A DNA stretch of 64,000 nt from Datura wrightii (GCA_035772735.1 JASDFA010000018.1:62526001-62590000), one strand, 5' to 3'. Positions 22,934 to 36,159 are shown, counted from the first letter of the stretch. Notes: generated from the letters alone by a model not told the origin. Program-made: numbers and translations.

Positions 22934-24316
22934 TGATAACTCTCAAGTTCACACCCCTGATAAAGTATGTAGTGGACGTTGTCAATAATGAATCCAACAA
23001 AGGTTGGGATCGATCTGACAGGGAATAAAGAAGGATATAGAAGAACGCTAGTATTTAAACTTTTAAGTCAATTATCTCCTAAAGGGGGGAATTTGTAAAA
23101 GTAACAAGTAATATTGTTGAGAATTTAAATGTTGATTCCAAGTTAATGCAATTAACAAGGGTAAGTGTTCCCCATGGGTTCATAACTACTTCGGGTTTTA
23201 CACTTATGATATATCCAAATACTTTACTTGTGGAATTGATAACATGTGTTCATCCAAACGACTGGTTCATCCTTATTGAATGACTATACTCAGTCACTGG
23301 GTTTATGTCGCATGAGTGATTTCAAGTCAACCATTATCAATTTTTTCCAAAATTAACTATCCTGCGACCACAACTCAAATTATACAATGATCACAAAAAT
23401 CAAGGCTTTATTGCAATTATCTTTTCCTAATCTCTACCTCTGTAGGATCAAGAAAGTAGAGAATTCAGGAAAGTCCAAATGTTGCGCACTGTGAAGAAAC
23501 GTTAAAGATGAAGAAAATACTATACAAGCGTTTAGTATTGGTTTAGAATACATCGTGCAAACCATAGTTCATTAATTCACTATGGTTCCCACAACCCTAC
23601 TTGTGGAGGCTTTAGCCTCTCATAATTATAAGTATATTAATAGCATTCATAGAAAAAACATAAATTAATACTTACAAAGATGATAGGAAGAAACTCACTT
23701 GACTATTGCAAAAAATAAGGAAGAACAATTTAACAACAATTGTCTCAATAAAACTTCTCTAACTTGTCCAAACATGGCTCAAAAATTCTCTTTTAGGTGT
23801 GTTAAGACTTATCCCTCACTACATAAAAATAAAGGGTATTTATAATAGTAGATTTGTGCCTTCTTTGTTCCTTCATGGTTTTGATTTGGGATTTGAAGTT
23901 CCTTTTCCTAGTTAAATTGGGATTTGACTTTTCTGGACGTCCACACTTGCATGTGCCTTGCGCCGTCCATAGCATTGAAACGCCGGTGCGGCGTGCCTAT
24001 GGTTGCGGCGAATGATTGTGCAGTGCACCTTTGGTTGTGCTGAAATGTCTGTGTGGCACGCAAGCCATAGCATAGTTATGCCTGTGCGTTGCCAACTTCT
24101 ATATATTCATCTCGTCAACCATGTTTTGCCATTCTTGCACTTTAAGCCTCAAACAAGCCCAACATCATCACTTTAAGCCCTGTAAGCATCTAATCATATG
24201 CTTTATCTCTTTTTCACAAATATATCATAAAACACATGCAAACATAATTTGTTCTCAAAACATAGTAAAGTATGGGAAAAATATGGCAAAGAAGTGCGTA
24301 AATATGTCATTCATCA
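22934..24316 (-). repeat. 3' LTR of element H (1383 bp)
   Basis: In plus orientation it starts TGATAACTC and ends TTCATCA. It aligns along its length with 26412-27438 plus 44257-44572 plus 57372-57382. A TATA box is at 23837-23844. The part at 23950-24070 is GC-rich with repeated GTGCGGCG and GCCATAGCAT words. Confidence 0.9.
23837..23844 (-). promoter_or_regulatory. TATA box, 3' LTR of H
   Basis: TATAAATA on the minus strand; the same site is present in the other LTR at 27315-27322. It is the expected transcription start region of H. Confidence 0.55.
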
Positions 24317-24331
24317 CCACCCCACACTTAC
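24317..24331 (-). other. Polypurine tract, element H
   Basis: In element sense GTAAGTGTGGGGTGG lies directly before the 3' LTR. It matches the tracts of E, J and K. Confidence 0.75.
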
Positions 24332-26167
24332 AATATTGTTAGTCTTCGAACAATCTATTACTTACCTTATCAAATTTGGGCGCAAAATTCTTCCTATGAA
24401 TAGGTCTACTTGCACTTAGGATCATGAGACAAATCAATAAATCTTCAATAATTCACTCACATGCATATAGGATCAACATTAAAATGTCAAAGTTCGAAAT
24501 CACTTAGCTTTTGAAAACTAACTCATTAAGACATATTTTGGCCCAACATGAATCATATGTAATTTAGCAATCAAGATTTACCAAAGTCTTACCATTGTAC
24601 CCCTCACAATTTGGAGAGATTCCCTTTCTCACACAAGATATAAGTCAATACAAACTTGGGCATAAATAAAATAATTTCCGCTCACTCTCTCAAAGAACTC
24701 AACATGCATGCAAAAGACGATCCATAGGCTTGCCCTTAGTGTAATACTCCACTAATATAGAATTTTGAATCAAGGATCAATTAATACTTAACATGGTTGT
24801 AATATAGGCTAAGGGACCTGTAGGAACTAGTTGGCCAGGATAGTGACTAATCTCTCTAAGCACTTTAATACTTCACAATACTTTGATTTTTTTGCACTTT
24901 CCTCAATCTACTATTTTTATCCTTATACCTCCTTTTATTTTTCAATTTTTAAACTTAGTTAACTAGTGGGGATTTTTTCAAAATTAAGCTCATTTCATCA
25001 TAATTTTTTTTTCTTTCGAAGCTCTTTCTTCTTTTTGTTTTCCCACTAACATCACCCTCCTCATTTAGAAATTTTCACCCTTTTGTTTTCTTTTAATTTT
25101 CACACTTTTATTAGATTTTTTCCCTTCACTTCTCCAGTTATTCTCCTTTCATACAAAATTTTTCAATTAAAGTGCTCTAGGAGTCATTCAGATCAAATAC
25201 AACTCAATAAAACAAAAAAGTATTTAAGCTTGTAATATGACTATCAAAAGAATAGGCTAAGGCTCAAAATGGATAACTAAGACAATTGCATTAAGGCAGG
25301 TAAAATAGGATAAAAACAAGGCTACCAAAGAAACACCTATATCACTTCCTAAATCCATCATTCTTATTTTGATTTGCACACACACCGGGCAAGTTCTACA
25401 CATCAATTTACAAGCATGGAGTATATGAAAAATTCATCACACATTGGCACAAAATGATTTACAATGAAAATTAAGATCACATAATCACATATATCCATGT
25501 TGCGTGCATAACATAATCAAGCTTACTTTTTCAAGTACAAGAGTAAAGTTCCAAAAGACTAAGTTTTTCCACCTCTTTCATGCATTTTTAGTCTCCATTA
25601 TACCAAAAGTGAAGCACCTAACATTCATAAGGTCCAAGTTCTTGTTCTTCCTAATGACTAATTTACCCTTAAGACGGTTGTAATCCATCCATCATCGGAA
25701 AACTCATGACTCAATGACTAAAAAAACAAAAATAAAAGATCTAGACCCTCTAGTCGGTTCTAAGGGACTATCCATTGGAAAAGTACTGAAAACAAAAGCA
25801 TGAGGAACCCAAACTAAAATAAAACTAAAAAAATCTACTACGAATTAATAAGTATGCAAGATAAGTCACAAATCGCAAAAATAAATAGGCCTACCATGTA
25901 CAAATTTAGCAATTAAGGCATGCATGGTTATATGAAGTTCACTTCTTCCACCCTACACTTAATTAGTAACACTGTCCCCAGTGTTAAAACAATAAAGCAT
26001 AAAGTAAAATAGTGAAAGAAGAACTCCCTGAGCCTCTACTCCTTGTCGTTTGTGGGGGCAAGAGCAGCTTCCCCCATCTATGAATTTCACGCTCCAAATT
26101 CGTTGTAAATTATAACTTAACACCTGCACACTTGAACAAACATGTAAAAACAAAATAAAAAATCATC
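24332..26167 (-). other. Conserved Athila-type 3' non-coding region, element H
   Basis: No credible ORF. In element sense it holds, in order, the hairpin AACACTGGGGACAGTGTT (25968-25985), TTAAGTGTAGGGTGG (about 25951-25965), the GATGGATGGATTACAACC form of the conserved block (25671-25694), CTTGCCCGGTGTGTGTG (about 25380-25397) and the GGGCAAGCC block (about 24730). All have counterparts in J and K. This non-coding region is the main thing H kept besides LTRs and the primer site. Confidence 0.75.
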
Positions 26168-26214
26168 TTGGGTTGCTTACCAAGTAGCGCCTATTTAACG
26201 TCGCGGCACGACAT
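26168..26214 (-). other. Conserved post-pol block, element H copy
   Basis: In element sense GTCGTGCCGCGACG, then ATAGGCGCTACTTGG and AAGCAACCC. It sits only about 180 bases from the primer site, which shows that the entire gag-pol has been removed. Confidence 0.75.
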
Positions 26215-26389
26215 AGGTATCTTGACTACTCATACTTCATCAAGATACTTGTTGGGACCATGGTAATATTGTGGATGCTTGTTTTACCACGCTAACCTGT
26301 GACACATCAAAAAAAGAAAACAAAAATGTAAAATAGGAAATAAAGACTAAAAGTTAAACACAAGCAATTAATCTAATCCTAAGCAGTAT

Positions 26390-26407
26390 TCCCAGCAACG
26401 ACGCCAC
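26390..26407 (-). other. Primer binding site, element H
   Basis: In element sense AGTGGCGTCGTTGCTGGG, close to the Asp-tRNA complement used by K (TGGCGCCGTTGCCGGGGA) with two to three changes. It directly follows the 5' LTR end at 26412. Confidence 0.7.
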
Positions 26408-26411
26408 TTTT

Positions 26412-27438
26412 TGGTAATGCTCAAACTCACACTCTTGATAAAGTATGAAGCATACATTGTCAATAAAGAATCAAACAAAGGTAAGGGTCGATCCCATAGG
26501 GATTAAGGAAGGATATAGAAGAACGCTAGTATTCAAGCTTTTAAGTCAATTATCTCATAAAGAGGGGAATTTGTAAAAGTAACAAGTAATATTGTTGAGA
26601 ATTTACATGTTGATTCCAAATTAATGTAATTAACTAGGATAAGTTTTTCCCATGGGTTCATAACTACTTCGGGTTTTTTGTACTTGTGATCTATCACAAT
26701 ACTTTTCTTGTAGAACTTATAATATATGTTCATCCAAACGACTGGTTCGTCCCTAGAGGATGAGTATACTCAATCACCGAATTATGTCTCATGAGTGATT
26801 TCAATTCAACCGTTACCTATTTGTTCCACAATTAACTAACTTGCAACCACAACTCACATTATACAATAATCACAAAAATCGAGGCGTTGTTGTAATTCTC
26901 TTTTCCTAAATTTTACCTCTGTATGCTCAAGCAAGTAGAGAATTCAGACAAGTCCTAAAATCGCACGCCGTTAAAAAATGTTAAAGATGAAGAGAGTACA
27001 ATACAAGCATTTAGCATTGGTTTAGAATCATGTCATGCAAACCATAGTTCGTTAATTCACCATGATTTCCACAACCCTAGTTGTAGAGGTTTTAGTCTCT
27101 CATGATTATAAGTAAATTAATAGCATTCATAGACAAATACATAAATTAATACTTACAAAGATGATAGGAAAAAACTCACTTGATTATTGCAAAAATAAGA
27201 AAGAACAATTCAACAACAACTGTCTTTAAAGATTCTCTAACTTGTCTAAACATGGCTCAAAAATTATCTTCTAAGTGTGTTTAGACTTGTCCCTCATTAC
27301 ATAAAAATAAAGGGTATTTATAACAGCAGATTTATTCCTTCTTTGTTCCTTCACGGATTTTATTTGGATTTCAGGCTTCTTTTCTTAGTTGAATTGGAAT
27401 TTGACTTTTCTGGATGTCCAAACTTGCCTGTGCCTTGC
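26412..27438 (-). repeat. 5' LTR of H, inner piece
   Basis: Starts TGGTAATGCTC (plus orientation) and aligns with the first 1 kb of the 3' LTR. It is cut at 27438 by solo LTR I, and the duplicated flank CTTGC is at 27434-27438. TATA box at 27315-27322. The remainder is at 44257-44572 and 57372-57382. Confidence 0.9.
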
Positions 27439-30400
27439 TGTCACGCCCCAAAATTGGGGGAGAGCGTGACTGGTTCCCAATACTTGACTGACCGGGAAGC
27501 CGACTATATAGCATTTTGTAACTGTAACACTTAGACCTTCTAGGCTACCTGTCACGATCAACTAGAGTAATCATCTGGACCCATAAGGTCTCAACTACCA
27601 TAAATAAATAACTAAAATGTCGATAAGGCCATGAATATGCTAAAACAAGCAATGGAAAGCTGCTGACAAGGCCACAGACTAAATAATAGTATACATACTA
27701 GGTCCACAAAGCCTCTAATGAGTAAACTAAACTGATGGTCGGAGCAGGGCTCTGACCTGCCCGTAATATAACTCAAAACTCAAGATGAAATAACTAAGCC
27801 CTAGCTCTAGGAAGGAAGGAGCATACCAACACATCTGTTGATCTCACGAACTACTACTACAACTGGTAATCCCATCCTCTACCTGCACCTACGCCATAAA
27901 TGAAATGTACAAGTATGTAAGGCTGAAACTATAAACATGAGATCATAATCTTGTAATAACTGAATCAGCACATAAACATATAAAGAATAGAGATAACCTG
28001 GAACTCTACAACCTATAATTGATAACAACTCACTATAACATAAGTGAACTCAAGATAACTGAACTAGGAATATGGAACAGAAACAACCTTGAATCTTGGA
28101 AACCGAAACCTGATAATAACTCTATAATGAGAAGAAAATGCAATTAAGTAATGCACAAGAAAGAAACTATAATTGTAATGTCGGCGACCATCCAATCATA
28201 AATCCATATTTAAAATTCATCCAGTTGGTGTACCACACTAGGGTAAAACAAAAATATATCCAACCAGTGTACCACACTGGAGTAAAATAAAAAATATCTC
28301 CAGTCAGTGTACCACAATGGGGTAAAATAAAAATATTTTCAGCTGGTGTATCAGACCGCGGTAAAATAAAAATATCTCCAGCCAGTGTATCGTACCAGGG
28401 TAAAATAAAGATATCTGCAACCGGTGTACCATACCGGGGTAAACAAAAATAAATCTTAATCACAATCATAAATAGAGCCGATAGGGCTCATACAATGTCT
28501 ATCTATATACTGACAACCATGAAATATGCTGACTCAATAGCTATAGCATGTGTAAGATCTTACCATGACCCCAAATACTACAATTATGCCATACACATAG
28601 GTATTTCATTTAGCATTTAAATACATACATATTTTGTGAATGAATTCTAGGGAATTTCCTAGGACAATATCATAATGACTGTGTAGACACATGTTCATGA
28701 TTTTAAACATCTTCTAACAACTTTAACACCAGGAGCGGGGAGGAATAGCTTAACTTAACATTTAATATTAAAAATCTTAACATTATTTTCGTGCTGATAC
28801 TTGTTTGACTTTCAACTTTCATATCAAGAATTCTGAGAATACCTCATTCATTGCACACCATATCACATCTCAACGTAACTTATGAACAAGAAGACATAGC
28901 TCGTGTATCTCAAACTTGGAGCTATTTAACATGAAAACGCTGGGCAACTGTCTAGGGGCTGCCTTAAGATAAATAAAGACTTATAGTTGTGCTTTCGATG
29001 ATATAGGAATGGCTCATGTGAAACTTTAAAATATATGAGGAACTTAGGAAAGCTTAGAGACATTATAAAAAGTTTAGAAAATCCAGGAAAAATCCTTTAA
29101 AACTTGAAAAAAAATAATTCAACTCTTAGGAAAAATAATTAAATATAATTGTTTAAAAAGTATGACGAAGAACTTCTCTTTAACTTGAGTCACTATCTCA
29201 AAAATATTCGCTTCTAATCATTTCATCAGAAGTTAACACTTTATTGGCCTTTCATCATCTTAACACAAACGGAACATAAACAACTTTATTTATAACTCTT
29301 TTGCTAAACGTCTTTAGAATAGGGTAAATCTTGCTAGTCATTTGCTTACTCATTCACAATCGTAACCCTTATCATCTAAGTTAACAACCTTTATCTCTAC
29401 TTTTTTTATTTATCTTAACTTATTTTCCAAACAGGATTCGTCATTCCCTACTTAATTATTTACTCTCATGTTCACTATTCCAGCAATTCTTATACACACT
29501 TACCTTTTTACCTAATTGCCAACCTTATCTCATAAACCTCATCTTGCTCCTATCTTAATGTTGTTTAAAGATTCTTGAAATCAACTACGGACAGAGAGCA
29601 TATAACTCACATATTACCTTAAAAGGTCTAACATATACTCTTATCTCTCCTTTGTTACTAGCGCCTCAGCTTTTACACTTGGGTTAACTTCCTTACACAT
29701 ATACAACTTTCAAAGAACATGCAACATATCTACTTAAAGCCTTAAACAATTCTTAGGAGGTCTAAATAACTAAAGAGCTCTCATAAATGTATAGTGACTA
29801 TTGTAAGGCAATTCCATTTTGTTATCCTCGTTTGCCCTTATTGAGTTAAAACCGACTTTAAATATTAGGTTCATCCGCGCGTCGTCGTCTTGCCATATTT
29901 ACCAATTTTCTTAGAAACAATAATGTGAAACACCTTTGAAACCACAAATACATAACATAATTTAAAGGACCAGATCATAGTTCCCACGCTGAGGGGACTT
30001 CAGACTCAATTTACAACTATGACCATAATCAAAGCCAATTTCCCTCTTCACTTTACATTCATGTGTCGCAATTCTTTAGAAAATACATAACTTAATACCA
30101 AGTAATATTAACAAATGTTATGAACCTTAATATGCTACTACATAAGATTAAGTACAGGGAAGGTCGGATCCATCCTCGGCACAAAGTCGTTCTTGAAATT
30201 CAAGAAACAAAGAACACCTTACATACCTTTTTTTTGGCCAGCTTTCTTATGTCGTTTCTTTCTTTCAACAATCAGCACTTATCCCCTTAAATTACTTGAG
30301 TGTACCACCAGGTGATAAGGCTGTTTCAATCCAATTTATCCAGCCAAAACGTTACATCAATAGGCAGTCACAACACAAACAAATAAGGCAACACTTGACA

Positions 30401-30839
30401 TTTCTTACTTCAACTTGTTTCTACAAATTTTAGGCAAAATAGAAGTAGAAAATTACCTCACTTTCTCATGAAAAACTCCTACAAATATAGAGTATATGCT
30501 CAGAAAACCACAGTTGTTCCAACCATGAAAAACGAGCATAACTTCCACAACAATATACCAACAACGGCAGCCCAATATAGCCTCCAACTTCTAGCTTTAA
30601 CTAGGATTTTTAGGCAAGTTTAGCAATTAGAAACACTTACCCTTTGCATGAGAATATCCTTGGATATAATAGGAGTATTTTCCTATAAATCACTTCCCAA
30701 TAATACAGCAATCTTTCTGCCCAAAATGCAGCAGCATAACAGCACAACAACTACAACAAGTCAACATACAAACAATAACTTTCTTCTAGTTTTTCTTCAA
30801 AAATTCCATAGACTTATTAGAGATTTCAAAAGAGGGAAG
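27439..30839. repeat. Solo LTR I, left piece
   Basis: The first bases form nested inverted repeats: GTCACGC at 27440-27446 pairs with GCGTGAC about 20 bases on, enclosing CCCCAAAATTGGGG. Tandem hairpin units lie at 28221-28456. The rest (28460-30839) is AT-rich and I see no gene in it. It ends with GGAAG (30835-30839), the target duplication of J. Confidence 0.8.
28221..28456. repeat. Six tandem ~40-bp units, each with a short inverted repeat
   Basis: Units start near 28221, 28260, 28300, 28339, 28378 and 28416. Each has a pattern like CCAGTGTACCACACTGG (28264-28280) followed by an A-rich GGTAAAATAAAAATAT spacer. Stem bases vary together: one unit has CCAGT with ACTGG, the last has CCGGT with ACCGG. 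The open frame across it (28167-28469, minus) merely translates the repeat. Confidence 0.85.
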
Positions 30840-32343
30840 TGTTCGGTGCTATGGTGACTACACGCAAGTGCACGTGGTCGAACAAGTAGTAAACTGGCTT
30901 ATTTCAAGCCAAGTATCGATCCCACAGGGACTGAACTACGGTATTAATTAACTTAAGTGTCAGTGAACTCTATCTTTATGAATGCAGACAACCAAATAAA
31001 CAATGTTTTGAGAGTTAAAGTTTACTACGTGATAAAAATCTAAGTTAAGATTATAATTTGAGTCTGAACAATAGCAATGAGCAAGTTGAGGTTAAAACAA
31101 ACATGCAAGGAAGCAATTTATCAATTCAATTCAGGTAATCTTTTCTTCGGTTGCTAGTCAAGAATTATTGCCTATGGATTGGATCTTTCGAATCCTATCC
31201 AATTTAAGAATCATGAACCTTAATCTATATTTCTGTGATAAAAGAATTTCATGCTCTAGCCATACATAACCGATTCCTTAATTGACTAATAAGACTTTCA
31301 AATATATTTCTATTCTGAATGTAAATCTTTTCTCAAATTTTTTGCAGCTAAGAAAAGATCATATCCAACCAATTCATATATTTCTAATTTCTTTCCTTTT
31401 CAAAATCAAATTTGTATTTCAAATATACATTAACATTGGCCAAACATTAATGTAGTTAAAATAAGAATTGATAGAACAACCATTGAAGAAAAGATGAAAA
31501 CTGAAATGATCAACAATTACATTCCACTACAATTGTTCTTAACCTCTGCAAGAAGTGAATTTAGCCAGTCATTTGTGAATTAAACATCATCAAATAAGTA
31601 GAATTCATACAAATAATTGAGATTAAAGAGAAAGAGAAAGAGAAGAACCCTAGAATTTTCGTCCTCTCAACTGCCTGTAACCCACGTTCTTGCTCAACCA
31701 AGTCAGAATGTTTAAAATAAAACCTAAGTGTGCTATTTATACTCTTGAGAATTTTTTCCGGAATAACAAGCAACATGGCACGGAGTGTATCATGGGGCAC
31801 TCCCTCCGTGCCATGGGGGTATCACGGACCCTCACTGGAAGTCGGCTACCAGGCAAATGCACCTCAACGTGGCACGACTTGCATCGCGGAGCACTGCCTC
31901 CATGCCACGGTGCTATCGCGCACCTTCACTGGAACTTTAGGTTCCAGGTAATTACACTCAACGTGACACGGAGTGCATCGTGGAGCACTGCCTCCATTTC
32001 ATGGAGGTAACGCGAGCCTCCACTGGAATTTGGTAAAATTAATTCATCCGAGGGAGAATGCCTCCGCGATGGCAGCGTGACACGGCTCCATCGCGGAGCC
32101 CTTATTTTTGCTGCTCTCCCTTGTCATTTTCCACTCTTTGTTTCCAAGTCCATTAACGATCTTCACCAACATGTATATTAGCTTCCCAAAATTTCCTTTT
32201 ACCTGCAAAAAAACACTACTCATGTTGGTTAGTATAAATTCACATTTAACTAAAAATCACATGAGAATATACATAACGATAGATAAACAAGTCAAAATGA
32301 AGCATTTGAGTATCACTTGGGCATGCAATTCTGCCCAACATCA
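30840..32343 (-). repeat. 3' LTR of element J (1504 bp)
   Basis: Plus-orientation ends TGTTCGGTGC and CAACATCA. GC palindromic modules lie at 31760-32100 next to the TATA box on their left. It aligns throughout with 42113-43614 with scattered differences. The short open frames at 31561-32010 lie in the GC modules and flank, and are not genes. Confidence 0.9.
31734..31741 (-). promoter_or_regulatory. TATA box, 3' LTR of J
   Basis: TATAAATA on the minus strand, about 600 bases inside the LTR and next to the GC palindromic modules. In the 5' LTR the same site (43006-43013) reads TATAAATG. Confidence 0.6.
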
Positions 32344-32358
32344 CTTATCCCACACTTA
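32344..32358 (-). other. Polypurine tract, element J
   Basis: In element sense TTAAGTGTGGGATAAG-type sequence lies directly before the 3' LTR, with one G changed from the AAGTGTGGGG seen elsewhere. Confidence 0.7.
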
Positions 32359-34061
32359 ATACCTTGTTCATCCTCGAACAATACTCTTACATCTCATGCA
32401 ATTGACACCCACGCATAGCTAATTTGGCCGACAATTCAAGCTACGGCTATACCGATTATTTAATATAGCAAATCATCAAGAAAAGATGCATGGTCTCATC
32501 AACACAATGAAGTAAACCACATTAAGACCTCCTAAACTCAAGAATCGATTCTCGATCTTGGAAAAGTCATGCAAATCAACTGATCAATACATCCGACACG
32601 AAATTTAATCTCTCGTCAAGCGTGTGCCCTCACAACACAAAAGAATTACCCCATTTGCCATCATATGATTTCCAAAGCATTACATGTAGGGGTATATGAA
32701 TACGATTTCGCTCTCTCTCCCAAAGAATCCACATGCATCATGTCATGAACCATAGGCTTGTCTCTAGTGTATTACTCCACTAATATAAGGACGCGTGATG
32801 TAAGATCACGTAGGACTTAATGGGTTGTAATGTAAGCTAAGGAACAAGTAAATACTATGCTAACCAATAATAGCACTAGCCACCTTAAGTGCTTTTCAAT
32901 ACATCCCACCTTCATTACGGGCATTGTTTCTTCCTCCATCCTCTCATTCTTGAAATTTTTCTTTGATTTTGTTCCCATTTCTTTAAGCACACTCGACTTA
33001 CTAGCAAAGATTAGTCACGCATCTTTATTTTTTTTAATTTTGACAAGTGCACCTTTAACCTTTTCTTTAATTTTCACCACTTCCGCTTTCCTTCCTTTTC
33101 ACAATTCTCACTCCTTTACACTGTGGGAAAATTGTTTTTCTTGAGCGCTTAAGAGTTATGGATCAAATTCACGGCTAATGAAAAGAAGGGATTAAGCTCG
33201 GTTTGTACCTCTTCAAAGAAAGAAAGATCGGCTAAAGGCTCGATGGGGCTAACTAGGATGTACATTCAAGGTAGGTATGATAAAGGAGAAACTTTCGGTT
33301 TATTCAAAGAAATGCCTACATCCTTTCCTACAATCCACATCCTTCATTTCGTTTAGCACACACACCAGGCAAGTTCTAGACACTTCACAATAGCATGGAA
33401 TAGTCGAAACCTCACCTCACACTCATTGCACATGCTCAACTCAAGACATATTCACAGACTCTTCAATCAGCTAAATACAAGAATTCACTATTAAGCCTCA
33501 ATCACACCGAATTGAACTCTATGGCCTAGGCATCTCAACATGTTTACACATTTGCATGCTTTCATATGAATCACCTTTGCATTTTAATATCATGTACAAC
33601 ACGTAACAAGAATTTCGAACCATGAAGTAGCGACACGTTTGGGAAACAAACAAAAGAAAGAAAAGAAAGAAAAAACCTACTCCTATCGACTACATTTCCC
33701 TTAAGACGGTCGTCATCCATCCATCATAGGGAACGGTCGCTATCTACGACTTCGGTTAAATGGGACTATTCTAGGTAAAAGCACCGAAAACAATGGCCGA
33801 GAAACCCAACATAAAAGAAATTCAACAAAAAGATTTCGATAGAAAAAGGTAAAAATATTAATTTGAAAAATATTTACACAACACAACCAACAGCAGCTCA
33901 ACACAACACACAGCAGCTCAACATCCATTACAACACCAAATTAATTACATAACACACAACACAGAGTCACAAGGTCACATTTAGCACAGGCACAACAACA
34001 AAAAAATAAAACATAAACAAAGCAGCTGGCACCTAACAACTCCCACCCCACACTTAAACCG
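32359..34061 (-). other. Conserved Athila-type 3' non-coding region, element J
   Basis: Holds the same ordered blocks as K in element sense: AAGTGTGGGGTGGGAG (34046-34056), GATGGATGGATGACGACC (about 33706-33725) followed by GTCTTAAGGGAAATGTAGTC, CTAGAACTTGCCTGGTGTGT (33363-33382), AAGCGCTCAAGAAA near 33142, and the TAATACACTAGAGACAAGCC block near 32765. No ORF is credible. Confidence 0.75.
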
Positions 34062-34079
34062 AACACTGTCCCCAGTGTT
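34062..34079 (-). other. Conserved hairpin after the env-position ORF, element J
   Basis: AACACTGGGGACAGTGTT in element sense: a 7-base stem (AACACTG/CAGTGTT) with loop GGGA. Identical copies lie in H (25968-25985) and K (54123-54140). Confidence 0.8.
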
Positions 34080-34126
34080 CACATAATTTCAACATATCAC
34101 AAAGGTTTGGTGGTGAAACTCCCTGA

Positions 34127-35339
34127 TCAATCAAAGTATTCAACTTCTTCATCAGGAGTCGTTGCTTCGTCTCCCATATGAAAATCGCCCTCGTCCTCCT
34201 CGTCTGACTCAACATCTGAGTCCTCCGGCGTGTCTCCTCATCGTTGGGGACATCATTATCTACGGGCTCCACAAATGCTGGCCCCACTCTGCATAGAGCC
34301 CGGGCATTCTCGCTGAAAGGGTAGTCCAACTCGAGCTGCCAAAGCTCATCCTCTGTTGCTGGCCTCCCGCCTATGCGCAGCTGCAACATCTGTATCTCGT
34401 ACATGCGGGCCATGTACTGATCATCCCAAGCATGTCGCTCAGCTAGTGTGAGCACCGGCCCATAATTAGTGTCAGGTGCCTTGGTTTTAGTGACATCCAA
34501 GGCACGCCTGTCGATATATAGTCCAGGGCCTCCTCCTCAATATCATGGCCCCTCAGGAACATGGTAAGCTGACCACCGAACCCGTATCTATGCCCCTGAT
34601 GCAGTCGGTCTCTCTTCATAGCGGAGATGATCACCGCCCCCACATTGATTTCCATCCCTTTCATCAGGGCATAGACTAAGCAAACTCTATCCCGGGTGAC
34701 ATCTGTCATGTGCACCCCCTGGATCAGGCAGGAAAACACAATCTTCAACCAAATCTGGGCTTCCCGGTTCATATGAGAGTAAGGAAATGTTTGATGGTAG
34801 CCCCTCTCCTTGTGCCTACCCCACATGGCTGTCGATCGGGCTCCACATAAGGTGCGCCTGATGTCCGCATAGGGTGGAGTGATGTTCAGCTGCCGAAGGA
34901 CATGAGCGTCTATGTCCCGCTCCCTCAGGATTGCATTCAAGTGATGGGGCTCAAAAGTGACAACCTGCCCCCTGATTTTAACGGTGTGACTGCGTAAGGT
35001 CGGGTTCCAGTTGGCATAGAACTCTCGGATAAGATGGAGATTACACTCCCTGGGCTCTTCGAAGATGAAGTTAAGCCCAGCGGTGTCAATCCTGTGTATA
35101 ATTTGAGGGAATTCCTGTGCCAACGGCTCCCGTGCTATCTGCTCCTCCAGGAAGTATTTGGTTTCTTTATGTTTAGCATACCACTTCTTCCCCTCATCAG
35201 TCACCTATCTGGTTCGGTATTGTTGGCGTTGGCCACTAGGAACCGCTGGTGCTGCTGGAACTATTGTTCCCAATCTGACCCTTTTTCTGCTGGCGCCCGA
35301 TGCGGATACGCCTTTGCCCTTGTCTTGCCTGCCTGACAT
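34127..35339 (-). pseudogene. Env-position ORF (third ORF) of element J
   Basis: The likely start is the ATG at 35339 (MSGRQDKGKG), parallel to MASRQDKGKG in K. A TAG at about 35205 sits where K has Trp (K: TRWVTNEG). The clean piece 34443-35204 contains FIFEEPRECNLHLIREFYANW, QLNITPPYADIRRTLCG and VCLVYALMKGMEINVGAVII (each given in part). A frame change near 34470 leads to DELWQLELDYPF, and another near 34220 restores an acidic tail ending DEEVEYFD, the same ending as K. I recall this as the 'putative plant transposon protein' domain of Athila-like elements. I see no signal peptide or membrane segment, so calling it an envelope protein rests on position only. Confidence 0.75.
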
Positions 35340-36159
35340 TGTTCATGTACATTCAAACATACAGTCCCAATGTTATTCAAGTCATAATCAGCTACACTAA
35401 GGTTGGGTGGAATTGGGGCACCCCACACTTTGTCTTTAGCCGCAATCAAAATAATTCGACAAGACATTCATGCTTTTCCCATTCTTATCATTCAACATGC
35501 TTAGTGCATTTATATAAGTTGATGGAACAATTTCTATGTACTACTCAGATTTCATACAATGAATACAAATTTCTCCATCGATTCAATTACATCATCATAA
35601 CACTTAGCAATTTTTCAATAACCTATGTAATTCTCCAATTGCATTTTCCCGAAAATCCCTCTTCTAACTTAGCATATTCAACATCAATCAAAATATATTT
35701 CACTTCACCCAACATGCACAACCCAATTTTTTCTACATTTAAAAGAATTTAGTCGTCTTCCTATTCCATTTTCAACCCTAGCTATCAATTTCGCAAGAAT
35801 TTCAATCACACATGCAATCATTGAGTTCATATACTCACAACGATACTATGAATGTTATTCAATCATAACTCAAGTAAATTCAAGCTCATTTCTCACTTAG
35901 GGCAAGGTTCAATCCCTAAACATGTTCAAGAATAGAAAATTTGAGCAAAAATGAGGTAGAGTTCAAGAACATACCTTTAATTTGATGAAATCGAAGAAAA
36001 CTTGAAGGAATTCGATCCTTGGGTTTGTCACGTTGGGGGAGAAGGGGATTTTGGGTGTGGGTCGCAGAGGAAATGGGAAAGTGGGAAGAAATTGAAAGAA
36101 ATTGGGGTTTAAAAGTTATTTTTCGCGAGGGTTACCCGGTGACCCGGTGTGACCCGACG

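Noticed and set aside
28167..28469. 100-codon minus-strand ORF with repeated FILP...GT motifs
   Set aside because: It is a translation of the tandem hairpin units in solo LTR I; codon pattern follows the DNA repeat, and no start context or homology is apparent.
32857..33144. 95-codon ORF rich in Phe, Leu and Ser
   Set aside because: It lies in the T-rich part of the J 3' non-coding region, on the strand opposite to the element, and has no counterpart frame in K.
35034..35752. Plus-strand ORFs of 80-150 codons
   Set aside because: They overlap the minus-strand env-position ORF of J and its AT-rich leader; the longest has no recognisable domain.
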